Assembly (NCBI GenBank): GCA_937907555.1
Contig: CALEST010000302.1
Span: forward strand, 1 to 46,347
Reading direction: 5' to 3'
DNA length: 46,347 bases
DNA from: an uncultured Sediminibacterium sp.
GTDB lineage: Bacteria > Bacteroidota > Bacteroidia > Chitinophagales > Chitinophagaceae
A program made the translations under genes and the position numbers. Of this stretch, positions 1 to 9,268 are shown one piece after another. Numbering within the stretch: the first letter of the stretch is position 1; every line of letters begins with the position of its first letter. The notes beneath the pieces were generated by a model. That model saw nothing but the letters and a program-made list of their open reading frames with translations. It did no database searches and was not told the DNA's origin.

Positions 1-1199
1 TCATATACCACTTCAAAAGCCTGTTTTTTCAAAGAAGGAATGCCCTGACCAATTTTTAAATCTTTCCATTGCGGCGTGGGTTCACAAACCCAATATGGGT
101 TTCCCTTGTACATGATGGGATTGCTTTGAGGCGCATCAAACTGAACAGCAACAGTTACGTGTTGAGGATAGGAAAGCACAATCATTGGAAGATTGTAAAT
201 TTCCTTTATCAGGTAAAAGAAAAAAGCGGCTCTGTCTTCGCAATCACTGTACGCCGAATACAATGTTTGCTCTGGTGAGAAACGCATGTCCTTTCCGTAA
301 ATGGCGGCATCGTTTTCAAAAGCAAAGGAAGACCGGGTTAAGTGCATCAAGTAGTCAACTCCTTTTTTCTGATCCATTTTCCCCACTACTTCTTTTAATG
401 CAGGAATCAATGACTGATAAGTGGTGTTACTTAATGGTGCTGTAAACTGCATGGCATATTCAATGGAAGGATAGTTGTTGAATAGTTTGTTGATAGACTT
501 GTTCACTTTTACTTTAAACTCATAATTCCTTTGCCCATAAGCAAATTGAAGCGGCTTAATTTCATATAGTCCCGGATTAAAATCGGGCATCCGGTTAATT
601 TTATAAGAGAAGGCTTTTGCTAAACCAGTTCTTCTGGTTAATTCTATATTTTGAAAGCTGCCCGCATTAAAATCGATATTGCTACCATAATCGTGATAAT
701 TCAGACAAATGTATTGGGTGCCATTTAAAACCATTGAGGGTATATCATACACATTTTCGCCAGACTGAATGTACATCAGCAAGGTATCTTTTCTCAATCT
801 GGTAATGGCATCATACCCCGTCTGGTTCAGCAAAAACCATTTGTACAAAGTGTAACGATGATAATTGTCTTTTTTAGGACTGATGGCTTCTGCAGTGGTT
901 CTGATCAACTGATAAAATAACCAGTCATCCAGTTGCTTTTCGTTTTTATAAGCCTGCAGATTGTTTACCAGCTGTTGAAAAGGCAGTTGATTCAGGGCGG
1001 AATAAAAATTTTCAATCACCGAATGGCTGATTGGAGCCCCTAATGAAACCTGTAATTGATGTATATCGGGGGTATGCACGGTATCCCCATAGAAATCCAC
1101 ATAAGACGACTCAACAAAATTATCTTGTTGCTGAGCCAGAGCAGGTTGTCCCCAAAGACAGACCCCAATGATTAATATGGTCCAAACACCCTTTTTCAA
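1..1199 (-). CDS. Secreted transglutaminase-like protein (C-terminus cut by window edge)
   Basis: Reading the minus strand from a TTG at 1199 gives an open frame of 399 codons that runs off the left edge. An in-frame stop lies a few codons upstream and no ATG is available, so TTG is the likely start. Residues 1-22 form a signal peptide (KKGVWTILIIGVCLWG, then ALAQ). Near the truncated end, the motif SDCEDRA is followed about 24 residues later by YPQHV and then by PYWVCEPT. This matches the Cys-His-acid triad layout of the transglutaminase/protease-like fold seen in many Bacteroidota exported proteins. The roughly 300-residue N-terminal part is not recognised. The substrate is unknown: it could be a peptidase or amidase rather than a cross-linker. 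It is divergent from uvrB. Confidence 0.75.
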   Translation of the reverse strand, partial: MKKGVWTILIIGVCLWGQPALAQQQDNFVESSYVDFYGDTVHTPDIHQLQVSLGAPISHSVIENFYSALNQLPFQQLVNNLQAYKNEKQLDDWLFYQLIRTTAEAISPKKDNYHRYTLYKWFLLNQTGYDAITRLRKDTLLMYIQSGENVYDIPSMVLNGTQYICLNYHDYGSNIDFNAGSFQNIELTRRTGLAKAFSYKINRMPDFNPGLYEIKPLQFAYGQRNYEFKVKVNKSINKLFNNYPSIEYAMQFTAPLSNTTYQSLIPALKEVVGKMDQKKGVDYLMHLTRSSFAFENDAAIYGKDMRFSPEQTLYSAYSDCEDRAAFFFYLIKEIYNLPMIVLSYPQHVTVAVQFDAPQSNPIMYKGNPYWVCEPTPQWKDLKIGQGIPSLKKQAFEVVY

Positions 1200-1308
1200 C
1201 GATAGTGGATTCTTTTAAAGTTACAAAAAGGTAACAATTAATTAATATTAAGTTTTTTCAATGCCTTGTTAAAAAGCTGCATTCTCTCCTTTTTGCCCTA
1301 TTTACGGT

Positions 1309-1316
1309 TAAATTTG
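1309..1316 (+). promoter_or_regulatory. Bacteroidota -7 box upstream of uvrB
   Basis: TAAATTTG matches the Bacteroidota sigma-70 -7 consensus TAnnTTTG, 15 nt before the uvrB ATG. A TTTG at 1292-1295 is only 13 bp upstream, shorter than the usual spacing of about 19, so the -33 element is uncertain. Confidence 0.45.
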
Positions 1317-1331
1317 CCCCATAATTAAGCC

Positions 1332-3368
1332 ATGCCATTTCAGTTACACACGCATTATCAGCCAGCAGGAGATCAGCCCAAAGCCATTGAAGCCCTGGTT
1401 CGTGGCGTAAACGAAGGCGAACAATACCAGACTTTGCTGGGAGTTACGGGAAGCGGTAAGACCTTTACCATTGCCAACCTGATTCAACAGGTGCAGCGCC
1501 CTACCCTGGTATTAACCCATAACAAGACACTGGTTGCCCAGTTATACGGCGAGTTCAAACAGTTTTTTCCTGAGAATGCCGTTGGGTATTTTGTTAGTTA
1601 CTACGACTATTATCAGCCGGAAGCCTATATGCCGGTAACCGGAACCTATATTGAAAAGGATCTGAGCATCAACGAAGAGTTAGACAAGCTAAGGCTTCAG
1701 GCAACTACCCAATTGTTAAGCGGTAGAAGAGATATTATTGTAGTGGCCAGCGTGAGCTGCATCTATGGTATGGGAAACCCTACGGAATACGAAAATGGGA
1801 TTATCCGAATTCAGAAAGGACAGGTTTTATCGAGACAGGGATTTTTACATTCGCTGGTTAACTCTTTGTACAATCGTTCACAAGGCGATTTTACCCGGGG
1901 AACTTTCAGAGTAAAAGGAGACACGGTAGACATTAATCTGCCTTATGTGGATTTTGGGTATCGCATTACTTTTTTCGGAGACGAAATAGAAGAAATAGAA
2001 AGCATTGATACGGCTACCAATAAGCGGATAGGGCTTATGGATGCAGCTGCCATATTCCCCGCAAACCTTTATCTGGCGCCCAAAGACATGATTACACAGG
2101 TAATGCATGAGATACAGGACGAAATGATGCTGCAGGTGGAATATTTTAAATCGGTGGGCAAGTTTATTGAAGCTTCCCGATTAAAAGAAAGGGTGGAATA
2201 TGATTTGGAAATGATCAGAGAGCTGGGCTATTGCAATGGGATTGAAAACTATTCCCGTTTTTTCGACAGAAGAAAACCAGGCACCCGTCCCTTCTGCTTG
2301 CTCGATTATTTTCCAAAGGATTTTTTATGTGTGATTGATGAAAGTCATCAGACCATTCCGCAGGTAGCAGGCATGTATGGTGGAGACAGAAGCCGTAAAC
2401 TGGTACTCGTGGATTATGGTTTCCGCTTGCCCAGTGCCATGGACAACCGTCCATTGAACTTTCACGAGTTTGAGCGTATGACGGGTCAAACGATTTTTGT
2501 AAGTGCAACCCCTGGTGAATATGAGCTGGAAAAAACAGGTGGTGTTGTGGTAGAGCAGGTGGTACGCCCAACCGGCTTATTGGATCCCCCCATTGAAATC
2601 AGACCCAGTACCAATCAGATTGATGATTTACTAGATGCCATCGATGATCGTGTTAAAAAAGGAGACCGTGTGCTGGTAACCACCCTTACCAAAAGAATGG
2701 CAGAGGAGATGGATAAATACCTCGGTAGAATCAATATCAAATCTAAATACATACACTCGGATGTAGACACGTTGGAACGCGTAGAAATCTTACGGGATCT
2801 GCGTTTGGGCGTAATTGATGTATTGGTGGGTGTGAATTTATTAAGGGAGGGATTGGACCTGCCGGAAGTGTCGCTGGTGGCTATTTTAGACGCAGACAAA
2901 GAAGGGTTTTTGCGCAACGAACGCTCATTAACGCAAACAGCGGGTCGTGCTGCGAGAAACGTAAATGGTCTGGTTATTTTTTATGCCGATAAAATGACCG
3001 AGAGCATGCAACGGACCATTGACGAAACCAACCGAAGAAGGGCCAAACAGATTGCGTATAACCAGGAACACAACATCATTCCAACTACCGTAACCAAAAG
3101 CAAGGAACAAGTGTTTGCCCAGACTTCTGTGCTGGATATCAAAGGCTATGATCCATCCAATCCATATGCCGTGCAGGCCGATGGACCACTGGTGGTGCAT
3201 GCAGCAGAAGAGCAGGAAACATTTAGTACCATTCCACAGGTGGAGAATGCCATTAAAAAAGTGAAAAAGGAAATGGAAAAAGCGGCCCGCGATTTAGACT
3301 TTATTGAAGCGGCAAGACTAAGAGACGAAATGTTTAATCTGCAAAAAAAGCTGGAAGACATGAAATAA
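1332..3368 (+). CDS. uvrB: UvrABC excinuclease subunit B
   Basis: This is the damage-verification helicase of nucleotide excision repair; it acts in the cytoplasm, is loaded by UvrA and recruits UvrC. The 678-residue product has the usual full length. Walker A (GVTGSGKT, residues 37-44) is present, followed by the beta-hairpin region rich in tyrosines (YYDYYQPEAY, about 93-102) that inserts between DNA strands. Further on are the DESHQT helicase motif, the C-terminal helicase motifs (GVNLLREGLDLPEV, QTAGRAARN) and a C-terminal UVR motif (ARDLDFIEAARLRDEM) for UvrC contact. The ATG start is 15 nt after a TAAATTTG -7 box. The GH32 gene follows 49 bp downstream on the same strand, without an obvious functional link. 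Confidence 0.98.
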   Translation: MPFQLHTHYQPAGDQPKAIEALVRGVNEGEQYQTLLGVTGSGKTFTIANLIQQVQRPTLVLTHNKTLVAQLYGEFKQFFPENAVGYFVSYYDYYQPEAYMPVTGTYIEKDLSINEELDKLRLQATTQLLSGRRDIIVVASVSCIYGMGNPTEYENGIIRIQKGQVLSRQGFLHSLVNSLYNRSQGDFTRGTFRVKGDTVDINLPYVDFGYRITFFGDEIEEIESIDTATNKRIGLMDAAAIFPANLYLAPKDMITQVMHEIQDEMMLQVEYFKSVGKFIEASRLKERVEYDLEMIRELGYCNGIENYSRFFDRRKPGTRPFCLLDYFPKDFLCVIDESHQTIPQVAGMYGGDRSRKLVLVDYGFRLPSAMDNRPLNFHEFERMTGQTIFVSATPGEYELEKTGGVVVEQVVRPTGLLDPPIEIRPSTNQIDDLLDAIDDRVKKGDRVLVTTLTKRMAEEMDKYLGRINIKSKYIHSDVDTLERVEILRDLRLGVIDVLVGVNLLREGLDLPEVSLVAILDADKEGFLRNERSLTQTAGRAARNVNGLVIFYADKMTESMQRTIDETNRRRAKQIAYNQEHNIIPTTVTKSKEQVFAQTSVLDIKGYDPSNPYAVQADGPLVVHAAEEQETFSTIPQVENAIKKVKKEMEKAARDLDFIEAARLRDEMFNLQKKLEDMK

Positions 3369-3405
3369 TTCATCGTCCACAGAATTCATTAAATTTAAGC
3401 AAGCA

Positions 3406-3413
3406 TATTTTTG
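3406..3413 (+). promoter_or_regulatory. -7 box adjacent to the GH32 start codon
   Basis: TATTTTTG fits TAnnTTTG and ends only 4 nt before the ATG, so a transcript from it would be leaderless or nearly so. I see no convincing -33 TTTG. Confidence 0.35.
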
Positions 3414-3417
3414 ATTC

Positions 3418-4905
3418 ATGAAAAAATTGGTACTCTTACTCCTCACAATTATACCTTTTGTAATGCAGGCTCAAACGCCCTATTATGCAGAACGCTTCAG
3501 GCCCCAGTACCATTTTTCTTCTCAGAAAAACTGGATCAATGATCCGAATGGATTAATCTATCACAATGGAGAATACCATTTGTTTTATCAGCACAATCCT
3601 TTTGGAAACAATTGGGGTTTTATGAGCTGGGGACATGCAGTGAGCAAAGACCTGGTAAAGTGGACGCCACTTCCATTGGCCCTTAGAGTAGAGGGTGGTA
3701 AAATGGCTTTTTCCGGTTCGGTTGTTTACGATGCAAAAAATACCAGTGCACTAAGCAATAATAAAGAGACTCCTCCATTGGTGGCAGTGTTTACGGCACA
3801 CGACAGTCTCAATCAATCCCAACACCTGGCCTACAGTATTGACAATGGAAGATCCTGGAGCAGGTATGCCGGTAATCCGGTTCTCGATTTAAACATGACT
3901 GATTTCAGAGACCCCAATGTGTTCTGGCACGAAAAATCAAAACAGTGGATCATGGCTGTAGCCATGCCCAATGAAAAAATGATTTCATTTTACAGTTCTT
4001 TCAGTTTGAAACAATGGACTTTTCAAAGCGACTTTGGTCCTATTGGAGATACATCCGGCGTTTGGGAATGTCCTGATTTAATTCAGGTTCCGGTGGTTGG
4101 AGAACCCGACAAAAAGAAATGGGTGTTGCTGATTTCACAAAACTCCAGCATGCAATATTATGTGGGTGAATTTGATGGCTATAAATTCTACAACGAAAAT
4201 CCTTCCAATAAAGTAGTCCGTCCCGATTATGGCAGCGATTATTATGCAGCCATCACGTATAAAAATACGCCTGATAAAATTCCGGTTTCTGTGGGATGGG
4301 TAAACAACTGGAATTATGCCAACGAAATTCCCACCAATCCCTGGAAGGGAGCCATGTCTATTCCCAGAAAACTGGCAGTAAAAAAAATGGGATCGGAATG
4401 GGTGCTGGTGCAGGAACCCATCAAAGCCTTACGCGCCATGCGTTCTACGGGTCAGGTAGTTAATGGTCCGATTGCAGTGAAGAATGGCTATACCCTTCCT
4501 TTCCGCAGCAATTGTTTTGAAATGGAAGTAGATTTAAAGCCGGCTATTACCAGCATTAGTGGAATTAAAATTGCCGTAGGAGGCAACCGCAGTTTTGTCA
4601 TTGGTTACGATGCCACTTTAGAACAACTCTTTATAGACAGAACCAATACGCCATCCGGCTTCAGCAGACAGTATCCGTATTTTGCCAAGAAGAATGCTTA
4701 TTTAAAACAACAGAACGATAAAGTAAAACTGCATATCTTTTTTGATAAGAGTATTGTAGAAGTATATGCCAATGATGGCGAACTGGTTTTCACTTCTCAA
4801 ATATTTCCTGAAGAAAATGATACTGGCATAGAATTTTTCAGCGATGGAAATGTTTCTGTCTTCGAAAATATCTGGTTCTGGCCCATGAGATCTATCTGGA
4901 AATAA
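3418..4905 (+). CDS. Secreted GH32 beta-fructosidase (levanase/inulinase type)
   Basis: This is a glycoside hydrolase family 32 enzyme that probably releases fructose from sucrose, levan or inulin outside the cytoplasm. Residues 1-18 are a signal peptide (MKKLVLLLLTIIPFVMQA). The five-blade propeller carries the nucleophile in WINDPNG (Asp42), the transition-state stabiliser in FRDPNV, and the acid/base Glu217 in WECPDL, so all three GH32 catalytic residues are present. The C-terminal beta-sandwich (from about residue 350) includes the family-typical segment KLHIFFDKSIVEVYANDG. The 495-residue length is normal. No SusC/SusD pair or fructokinase is nearby, so it does not sit in a classical polysaccharide utilisation locus within this window. 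Confidence 0.93.
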   Translation: MKKLVLLLLTIIPFVMQAQTPYYAERFRPQYHFSSQKNWINDPNGLIYHNGEYHLFYQHNPFGNNWGFMSWGHAVSKDLVKWTPLPLALRVEGGKMAFSGSVVYDAKNTSALSNNKETPPLVAVFTAHDSLNQSQHLAYSIDNGRSWSRYAGNPVLDLNMTDFRDPNVFWHEKSKQWIMAVAMPNEKMISFYSSFSLKQWTFQSDFGPIGDTSGVWECPDLIQVPVVGEPDKKKWVLLISQNSSMQYYVGEFDGYKFYNENPSNKVVRPDYGSDYYAAITYKNTPDKIPVSVGWVNNWNYANEIPTNPWKGAMSIPRKLAVKKMGSEWVLVQEPIKALRAMRSTGQVVNGPIAVKNGYTLPFRSNCFEMEVDLKPAITSISGIKIAVGGNRSFVIGYDATLEQLFIDRTNTPSGFSRQYPYFAKKNAYLKQQNDKVKLHIFFDKSIVEVYANDGELVFTSQIFPEENDTGIEFFSDGNVSVFENIWFWPMRSIWK

Positions 4906-4934
4906 ACACGATCTTTGCACAGTAAAATTATACT

Positions 4935-6008
4935 ATGAGTTTCAGGAATTTTAAAATGGTCAGTTATGTGGTTTTTGGCCGCGGTAGTTTTAATCAGTTA
5001 GATGAAATTTTAACGCCGCACAGAAAGGGAGATGCGCCCATGGTGTTTTTGGTGGACCATTATTTTGAAGACAAAGCTTTACTAAACAGAATTCCTTTAA
5101 GAGGAAAAGATAAAATTATATTAGCAGACGTAACCTATGAACCCAAGACCACACAAGTGGATGCACTGGCCCGTTCTTTAAGAGAAGAGTTCGGTACCAT
5201 CAGTGGAGTAATTGGTATTGGGGGTGGATCTACCATGGATCTGGCCAAAGCGGTTTCTTTAATGATGACCAATCCAGGCTCTTCTGCGGACTATCAGGGC
5301 TGGGATCTGGTGCAGGTGCCAGGGGTATACAAAGTAGGAATTCCAACCTTAAGCGGAACGGGTGCAGAAGTGAGCAGAACCACGGTGTTAACAGGACCAA
5401 CGCGCAAACTGGGCATGAATTCTGATTTTACACCTTTCGATCAGATAGTGCTGGATCCTGAATTAACAAAGGACGCTCCGGTGAATCAGCGGTTTTATAC
5501 AGGTATGGATTGTTATATCCACTGCATTGAAAGTTTAGAAGGCACTTACTTAAATGAGTTCAGCAAAAGCTATGGTGAAAAAGCACTACAGCTTTGCCAG
5601 AAAGTATTTGTAGAGAAGAATCACTGGGACGATGAATCGGATGATCAATTGATGATGGCTTCCTATGCAGGTGGAATGAGCATTGCCTATTCACAGGTGG
5701 GTGTAGCGCATGCAGTAAGTTATGGTTTGAGTTATTTACTCGGCACCAAGCACGGCATTGGCAATTGCATCGTGATGAATCATTTGGAAGAATACTATCC
5801 AGCTGGTGTGAAGGAATTCAAATTAATGGTAGAGAAAAACAATATTGAAATTCCACAAGGTATCTGCAAGGGTTTAACTGATGAGCAATTCGAAACCATG
5901 ATGAATGTATCCCTGGGCATGAAGCCCTTGTGGGAGAATGCTTTGGGCAAGGATTGGGAAAAAATCATGACCCGCGAAAAACTCAGAGCACTGTACGAGA
6001 GATTATAA
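4935..6008 (+). CDS. kdnB: Iron-containing alcohol dehydrogenase, KdnB-like Kdo 8-oxidase
   Basis: This is a group III metal-dependent alcohol dehydrogenase. Visible features are the NAD-binding GIGGGSTMDLAKA motif (about residues 94-106), LSGTGAEVS, and the metal ligands in GMDCYIHCIES (Asp and His), VAHAVSYGL and TKHGIGN (His). Overall it resembles KdnB of Shewanella, which oxidises the C8 hydroxyl of Kdo so that an aminotransferase (KdnA) can form 8-amino-Kdo for lipopolysaccharide. Support comes from its convergent neighbour kdsB, the enzyme that activates Kdo or 8-amino-Kdo. No kdnA aminotransferase lies in the window. The call is family recognition plus context; another alcohol dehydrogenase activity is possible. 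Its last 6 bp overlap the kdsB stop region. Confidence 0.75.
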   Translation: MSFRNFKMVSYVVFGRGSFNQLDEILTPHRKGDAPMVFLVDHYFEDKALLNRIPLRGKDKIILADVTYEPKTTQVDALARSLREEFGTISGVIGIGGGSTMDLAKAVSLMMTNPGSSADYQGWDLVQVPGVYKVGIPTLSGTGAEVSRTTVLTGPTRKLGMNSDFTPFDQIVLDPELTKDAPVNQRFYTGMDCYIHCIESLEGTYLNEFSKSYGEKALQLCQKVFVEKNHWDDESDDQLMMASYAGGMSIAYSQVGVAHAVSYGLSYLLGTKHGIGNCIVMNHLEEYYPAGVKEFKLMVEKNNIEIPQGICKGLTDEQFETMMNVSLGMKPLWENALGKDWEKIMTREKLRALYERL

Positions 6009-6719
6009 AAGCTTAGCTGCTTTAATTAAATCTTCGGGCGTATCTATTTCTACACCCATGTATTGGGTCAATACCATTTTTAACGGAACCCCATATTCCA
6101 GGTAACGCAGACATTCAATTTTTTCAGCAGCTTCCAATGGTGTCATTGGCCAGTTAGTGAAATTGAGCAATGCCTGTTTTCTGAAAGCATATACACCAAT
6201 ATGTTCGTAGTAAGGGATGGAAACGCTTTTGTCTCTGGGATAAGGAATAACACTGCGGGAAAAGAACAGTGAATTCTTATTTCTATCTACAGCCACTTTT
6301 ACATAATTGGGATCTTCAATGGATGCGGCATCTTTTAGTTCCTGCATTAAAGAAGCTACCTGTACTTTTTCATCGGCAAAAACCGCCAGTAATTTTTCCA
6401 GCGGATCTTTCTGCACAAAGGGCTCGTCTCCCTGTACATTTACAATAATGTCTACGTCCATGTCCGCTGCGGCTTCTGCAATTCGGTCGCTCCCACTCTC
6501 GTGATTTTTTTTGCTCATCACCGCCTTACCGTCATGGCTGGTAATTTCATTGAAGATGATATCACTGTCGGTTACTACTACCACATCGCTGAACAATCCC
6601 GTTGCCATTGTATTGTCATAGGTATGACGAATGACGGACTTGTTTCCCAGTTGCTGCATCAGCTTTGCAGGAAAACGGGTAGCCGCATAACGCGCAGGAA
6701 TCATTGCAACGATCTTCAT
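6003..6719 (-). CDS. kdsB: 3-deoxy-manno-octulosonate cytidylyltransferase
   Basis: The enzyme makes CMP-Kdo (or CMP-8-amino-Kdo) from CTP for lipid A-core assembly in the cytoplasm. The N-terminus MKIVAMIPARYAATRFPAKL carries the nucleotide-binding PARxxxxRFPxK motif. NVQGDEPF, SGSDRIAEAA and the C-terminal VEIDTPEDL are all family hallmarks, and the 238-residue length is normal. A CATCTTTG sequence (6734-6741) upstream of the ATG is one base off the -7 consensus. The gene converges on the kdnB-like gene with 6 bp overlap, which fits a shared Kdo-modification role. From sequence alone I cannot tell Kdo from 8-amino-Kdo specificity. Confidence 0.95.
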   Translation of the reverse strand: MKIVAMIPARYAATRFPAKLMQQLGNKSVIRHTYDNTMATGLFSDVVVVTDSDIIFNEITSHDGKAVMSKKNHESGSDRIAEAAADMDVDIIVNVQGDEPFVQKDPLEKLLAVFADEKVQVASLMQELKDAASIEDPNYVKVAVDRNKNSLFFSRSVIPYPRDKSVSIPYYEHIGVYAFRKQALLNFTNWPMTPLEAAEKIECLRYLEYGVPLKMVLTQYMGVEIDTPEDLIKAAKLL

Positions 6720-6782
6720 ATAGAAACTTTGTACAAAGATGCACTACCTCGGGCTGAAGTAGAAAAAAATGATTCGGAAAAA

Positions 6783-7604
6783 CTAATACTGGGTTTTTAT
6801 TGAGTTGTCGAAAGGAATTTTTAGCTGATAGTTGAGTTGTTCATCCGTACTGTCATCTAATACATCCAATCCATACCGTAAAGAATCTACTGGGGTGTAA
6901 TTATAGGTTCCGAACAAACGGTCCCAGATAGAAAAGATATTACCGTAGTTACTATCTGTTTGTGGTTGTTTATAGTGATGATGCACTTTGTGCATATTCG
7001 GAGAAATAATAATCCAGCTAATGGCATTGTCTAACCAAAGGGGCAAGCGCATATTCGCGTGATTGAACTGAGATAAAACTGCACTTAAACTTTGGTATAA
7101 CATTACCAGCCACATGGGTGCTCCGCAGATAATTACACCAATGGTTGTGAATACAGCTCTGAAAACACTTTCACCGGGGTGGTGTCTGTTGGCGGTGGTA
7201 GTATCTACATGGGTATCTGCATGATGCACCATATGAAACTTCCACATCCATTTTATTTTGTGTTCAATGAAATGAATAAAATAAGCGCCAACCAAATCAA
7301 GCAATAACAACCCGCCAATCAACATTACCCAGGCAGGAAGGGTGGTCAATTGCAATAAACCAAATTGGTTTGCGATAGCCCACTCACTGGCTTTAACAAT
7401 CACCAATGCAAAGGCAAAGTTGATGATAATGGTAGTAGCGGTGAAAAACAGGTTAATGCCTGCGTGACGGTATTTATTGTATTTGAACCTGGCCAATGGT
7501 ACAATCCCCTCAACAATCCAGAAAAACAAAATACCTCCAGCTAAAATCAGCGCTCTGTGTAAACTGGGAATGGTATTGAAATAGTCAATAATGGATTCTA
7601 TCAT
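6783..7604 (-). CDS. Sterol desaturase / fatty acid hydroxylase family membrane protein
   Basis: This is an integral membrane di-iron oxygenase of the fatty acid hydroxylase superfamily. Histidine boxes are clear: HFIEH (residues 111-115), HMVHH (124-128), an NRHHPGE box around 139-145, and HKVHHH near residue 204. Hydrophobic helices lie at about 15-35, 48-72, 90-112 and 150-170. The 273-residue length is typical of bacterial members, which hydroxylate or desaturate lipids; the substrate cannot be read from sequence. The ATG lies 11 nt after the dnaN stop codon, so it probably shares the dnaN transcript, although no functional link is obvious. Confidence 0.9.
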   Translation of the reverse strand: MIESIIDYFNTIPSLHRALILAGGILFFWIVEGIVPLARFKYNKYRHAGINLFFTATTIIINFAFALVIVKASEWAIANQFGLLQLTTLPAWVMLIGGLLLLDLVGAYFIHFIEHKIKWMWKFHMVHHADTHVDTTTANRHHPGESVFRAVFTTIGVIICGAPMWLVMLYQSLSAVLSQFNHANMRLPLWLDNAISWIIISPNMHKVHHHYKQPQTDSNYGNIFSIWDRLFGTYNYTPVDSLRYGLDVLDDSTDEQLNYQLKIPFDNSIKTQY

Positions 7605-7615
7605 GGCCGGTACAA

Positions 7616-8731
7616 TTAATTATTCAACATCAACGGCATCACCAGCATCAGAAGATCTTCGCCTTCAGCCTGCTCGGTTGGTTTAATTAAACCAGCTTTG
7701 GTTGGCGTAGACAATTCCATTTTAACATCGTCGGTATCTGCAGCGTTTAGCATTTCAATTAAGAAACGTGCATTGAAAGCAATTTGTAAATCTTCTCCAT
7801 CGTACTGACAGCTCATGCGCTCGTTACCTTCAAAGCTGAAGTCAACGTCTTGTGCAGCCATCTGTAATTCTGCACCGGTAATATTCAAAGCTACCTGATT
7901 GGTACTCTTGTTAGAGAATACATTCACGCGACGCAATGCATTCTGGAAAGAGGATTTGTTTACAATTAACTTATAAGGATTGTCTGCAGGAATCACCACT
8001 TTGTAATCGGGGAAACGCGCATCAATCAAACGACAAATCATATGCGTAGAACCATGCTTCACAAACAAGTGATTGCTGTTGTAGCTGATGGTTAGTTCAT
8101 CTTCATTATCAGGTAAAGCATTCTTCAACAAGTTCAATGGCTTCTTAGGCACAATAAATGAATCGGTCTTGGTAGCATGGGTATCGGTGCGCTTGTAACG
8201 TACCAGTCTGTGTGCATCTGTTGCTACAAACTGAACGCCGTCCTTGCTCAACTCAAAAAATACTCCCGTCATCGCAGGTCTTAAATCATCGTTGCTTACC
8301 GCAAACAATGTTTTATTGATAGCCGTCAGCAATGCACCGCTATGCATAGTGAAGCTGGTGGTATCATCTGCTGATGGTTCCTTTGGAAAATTATCGGGGT
8401 TCTCTCCCATTACCTTGTACTTACCATTGTCGCTGGTAATTTCAACAGCAAAGTTTTTGTCAATGGTGAAAGTAAGCGGCTGGTCTGCAATATTTTTTAA
8501 TGAGTCCATCAAAATTTTTGCAGGAATACAAACACGGCCATTGGCCTTGCTCTCCACATCCATTTGCACGCGCATTACCGTTTCTAAATCGGTAGCTACT
8601 ACATTTAATTTTTTATCTTCTATTTCAAATAAGAAATCTTCTAGAATGGGAAGTACGGTATTGGCATTAATTACACCACTGATCTGCTGCAAATGCTTTA
8701 ACAGGGAAGAGGAAGAAACGATAAATTTCAT
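7616..8731 (-). CDS. dnaN: DNA polymerase III beta subunit (sliding clamp)
   Basis: This is the ring-shaped processivity clamp for DNA polymerase III, which also docks MutS/MutL and repair polymerases. The 371-residue product has the three-domain clamp pattern. It opens MKFIVSSSSLLKHLQQISGVI; family segments include TVLPILEDFLFE, LMDSLKNIADQPL, FVATDAHRLVRYK and RFPDYKVVIP. The C-terminus ends MLVMPLML, as clamps typically do. A good Bacteroidota promoter lies 19-51 nt upstream. There is no dnaA next to it, so the gene is away from a canonical dnaA-dnaN origin arrangement, as is common in this phylum. Confidence 0.98.
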   Translation of the reverse strand: MKFIVSSSSLLKHLQQISGVINANTVLPILEDFLFEIEDKKLNVVATDLETVMRVQMDVESKANGRVCIPAKILMDSLKNIADQPLTFTIDKNFAVEITSDNGKYKVMGENPDNFPKEPSADDTTSFTMHSGALLTAINKTLFAVSNDDLRPAMTGVFFELSKDGVQFVATDAHRLVRYKRTDTHATKTDSFIVPKKPLNLLKNALPDNEDELTISYNSNHLFVKHGSTHMICRLIDARFPDYKVVIPADNPYKLIVNKSSFQNALRRVNVFSNKSTNQVALNITGAELQMAAQDVDFSFEGNERMSCQYDGEDLQIAFNARFLIEMLNAADTDDVKMELSTPTKAGLIKPTEQAEGEDLLMLVMPLMLNN

Positions 8732-8750
8732 ATGAACGTTTTAATCTGGA

Positions 8751-8782
8751 CAAACTTACTGTAAAGGGACGATATTTCACAA
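8751..8782 (-). promoter_or_regulatory. dnaN promoter
   Basis: On the minus strand, TTG (8782-8780) is followed after 21 bp by TAAGTTTG (8758-8751), a full TAnnTTTG -7 box with near-consensus spacing. It ends 19 nt before the dnaN ATG. Confidence 0.6.
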
Positions 8783-8801
8783 GCAATTTACACCCAAAAT
8801 A

Positions 8802-9221
8802 TCAGCCATTGTAGAAGTTGAGCCGGTCTATCAGCTCCTGGTATTTGATCTTGTTAATGGGCTTGACAATATAGTCGGTAACCCCGCTGTATTCCTTGGA
8901 TTTCTGAATATCGCAGTCGTCTACCGAAGAGCTCACCATATAGATGTAGATGGGTTTTTTAAAACGCTCCATCAATTTGTGGTATTCGTCTAAAAACTGC
9001 CACCCGTTCATGATGGGCATATTGATATCGAGGAAAATCACATCAGGTAATTCCTGCTGACCGCTCTCTACTTTCTCCTTAAAGAATCCAATGGCTTCAC
9101 TCCCGTTGTAAAACGACAATATATTCCTGGCCAGTCCGGTGGACTCGAGAATTTTTCGTGAAGTAAATTGATAGATTTTATCGTCGTCTATCAAACAAAC
9201 ATTGTATTGTATTACAGCCAT
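8802..9221 (-). CDS. Single-domain response regulator
   Basis: The 139-residue protein is a stand-alone receiver (REC) domain with no output domain. Acidic pocket residues Asp12-Asp14 (LIDDDKI), phosphoacceptor Asp65 (FLDINMP), the conserved Ser/Thr in YMVSSS and Lys in YIVKPI are all present, so it should be phosphorylatable. Such CheY-like proteins act through protein-protein contacts or as phosphorelay intermediates. No histidine kinase is adjacent; the hybrid kinases at 28097 and 43961 are distant. A TATATTTG box lies upstream, so it probably has its own promoter. Confidence 0.92.
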   Translation of the reverse strand: MAVIQYNVCLIDDDKIYQFTSRKILESTGLARNILSFYNGSEAIGFFKEKVESGQQELPDVIFLDINMPIMNGWQFLDEYHKLMERFKKPIYIYMVSSSVDDCDIQKSKEYSGVTDYIVKPINKIKYQELIDRLNFYNG

Positions 9222-9268
9222 TTCGTACAGGACTTCAGTTTTACGGGGGGATATTTGGGGTCCTGAAA

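Noticed and set aside
69..445. Two short plus-strand reading frames near the left edge
   Set aside because: They lie antisense to the long minus-strand transglutaminase-like frame and show no recognisable domain or start context.
8244..8735. A 163-residue plus-strand frame over dnaN
   Set aside because: It is the shadow of the well-supported dnaN frame on the other strand, with Ser/Leu-rich composition typical of antisense frames.
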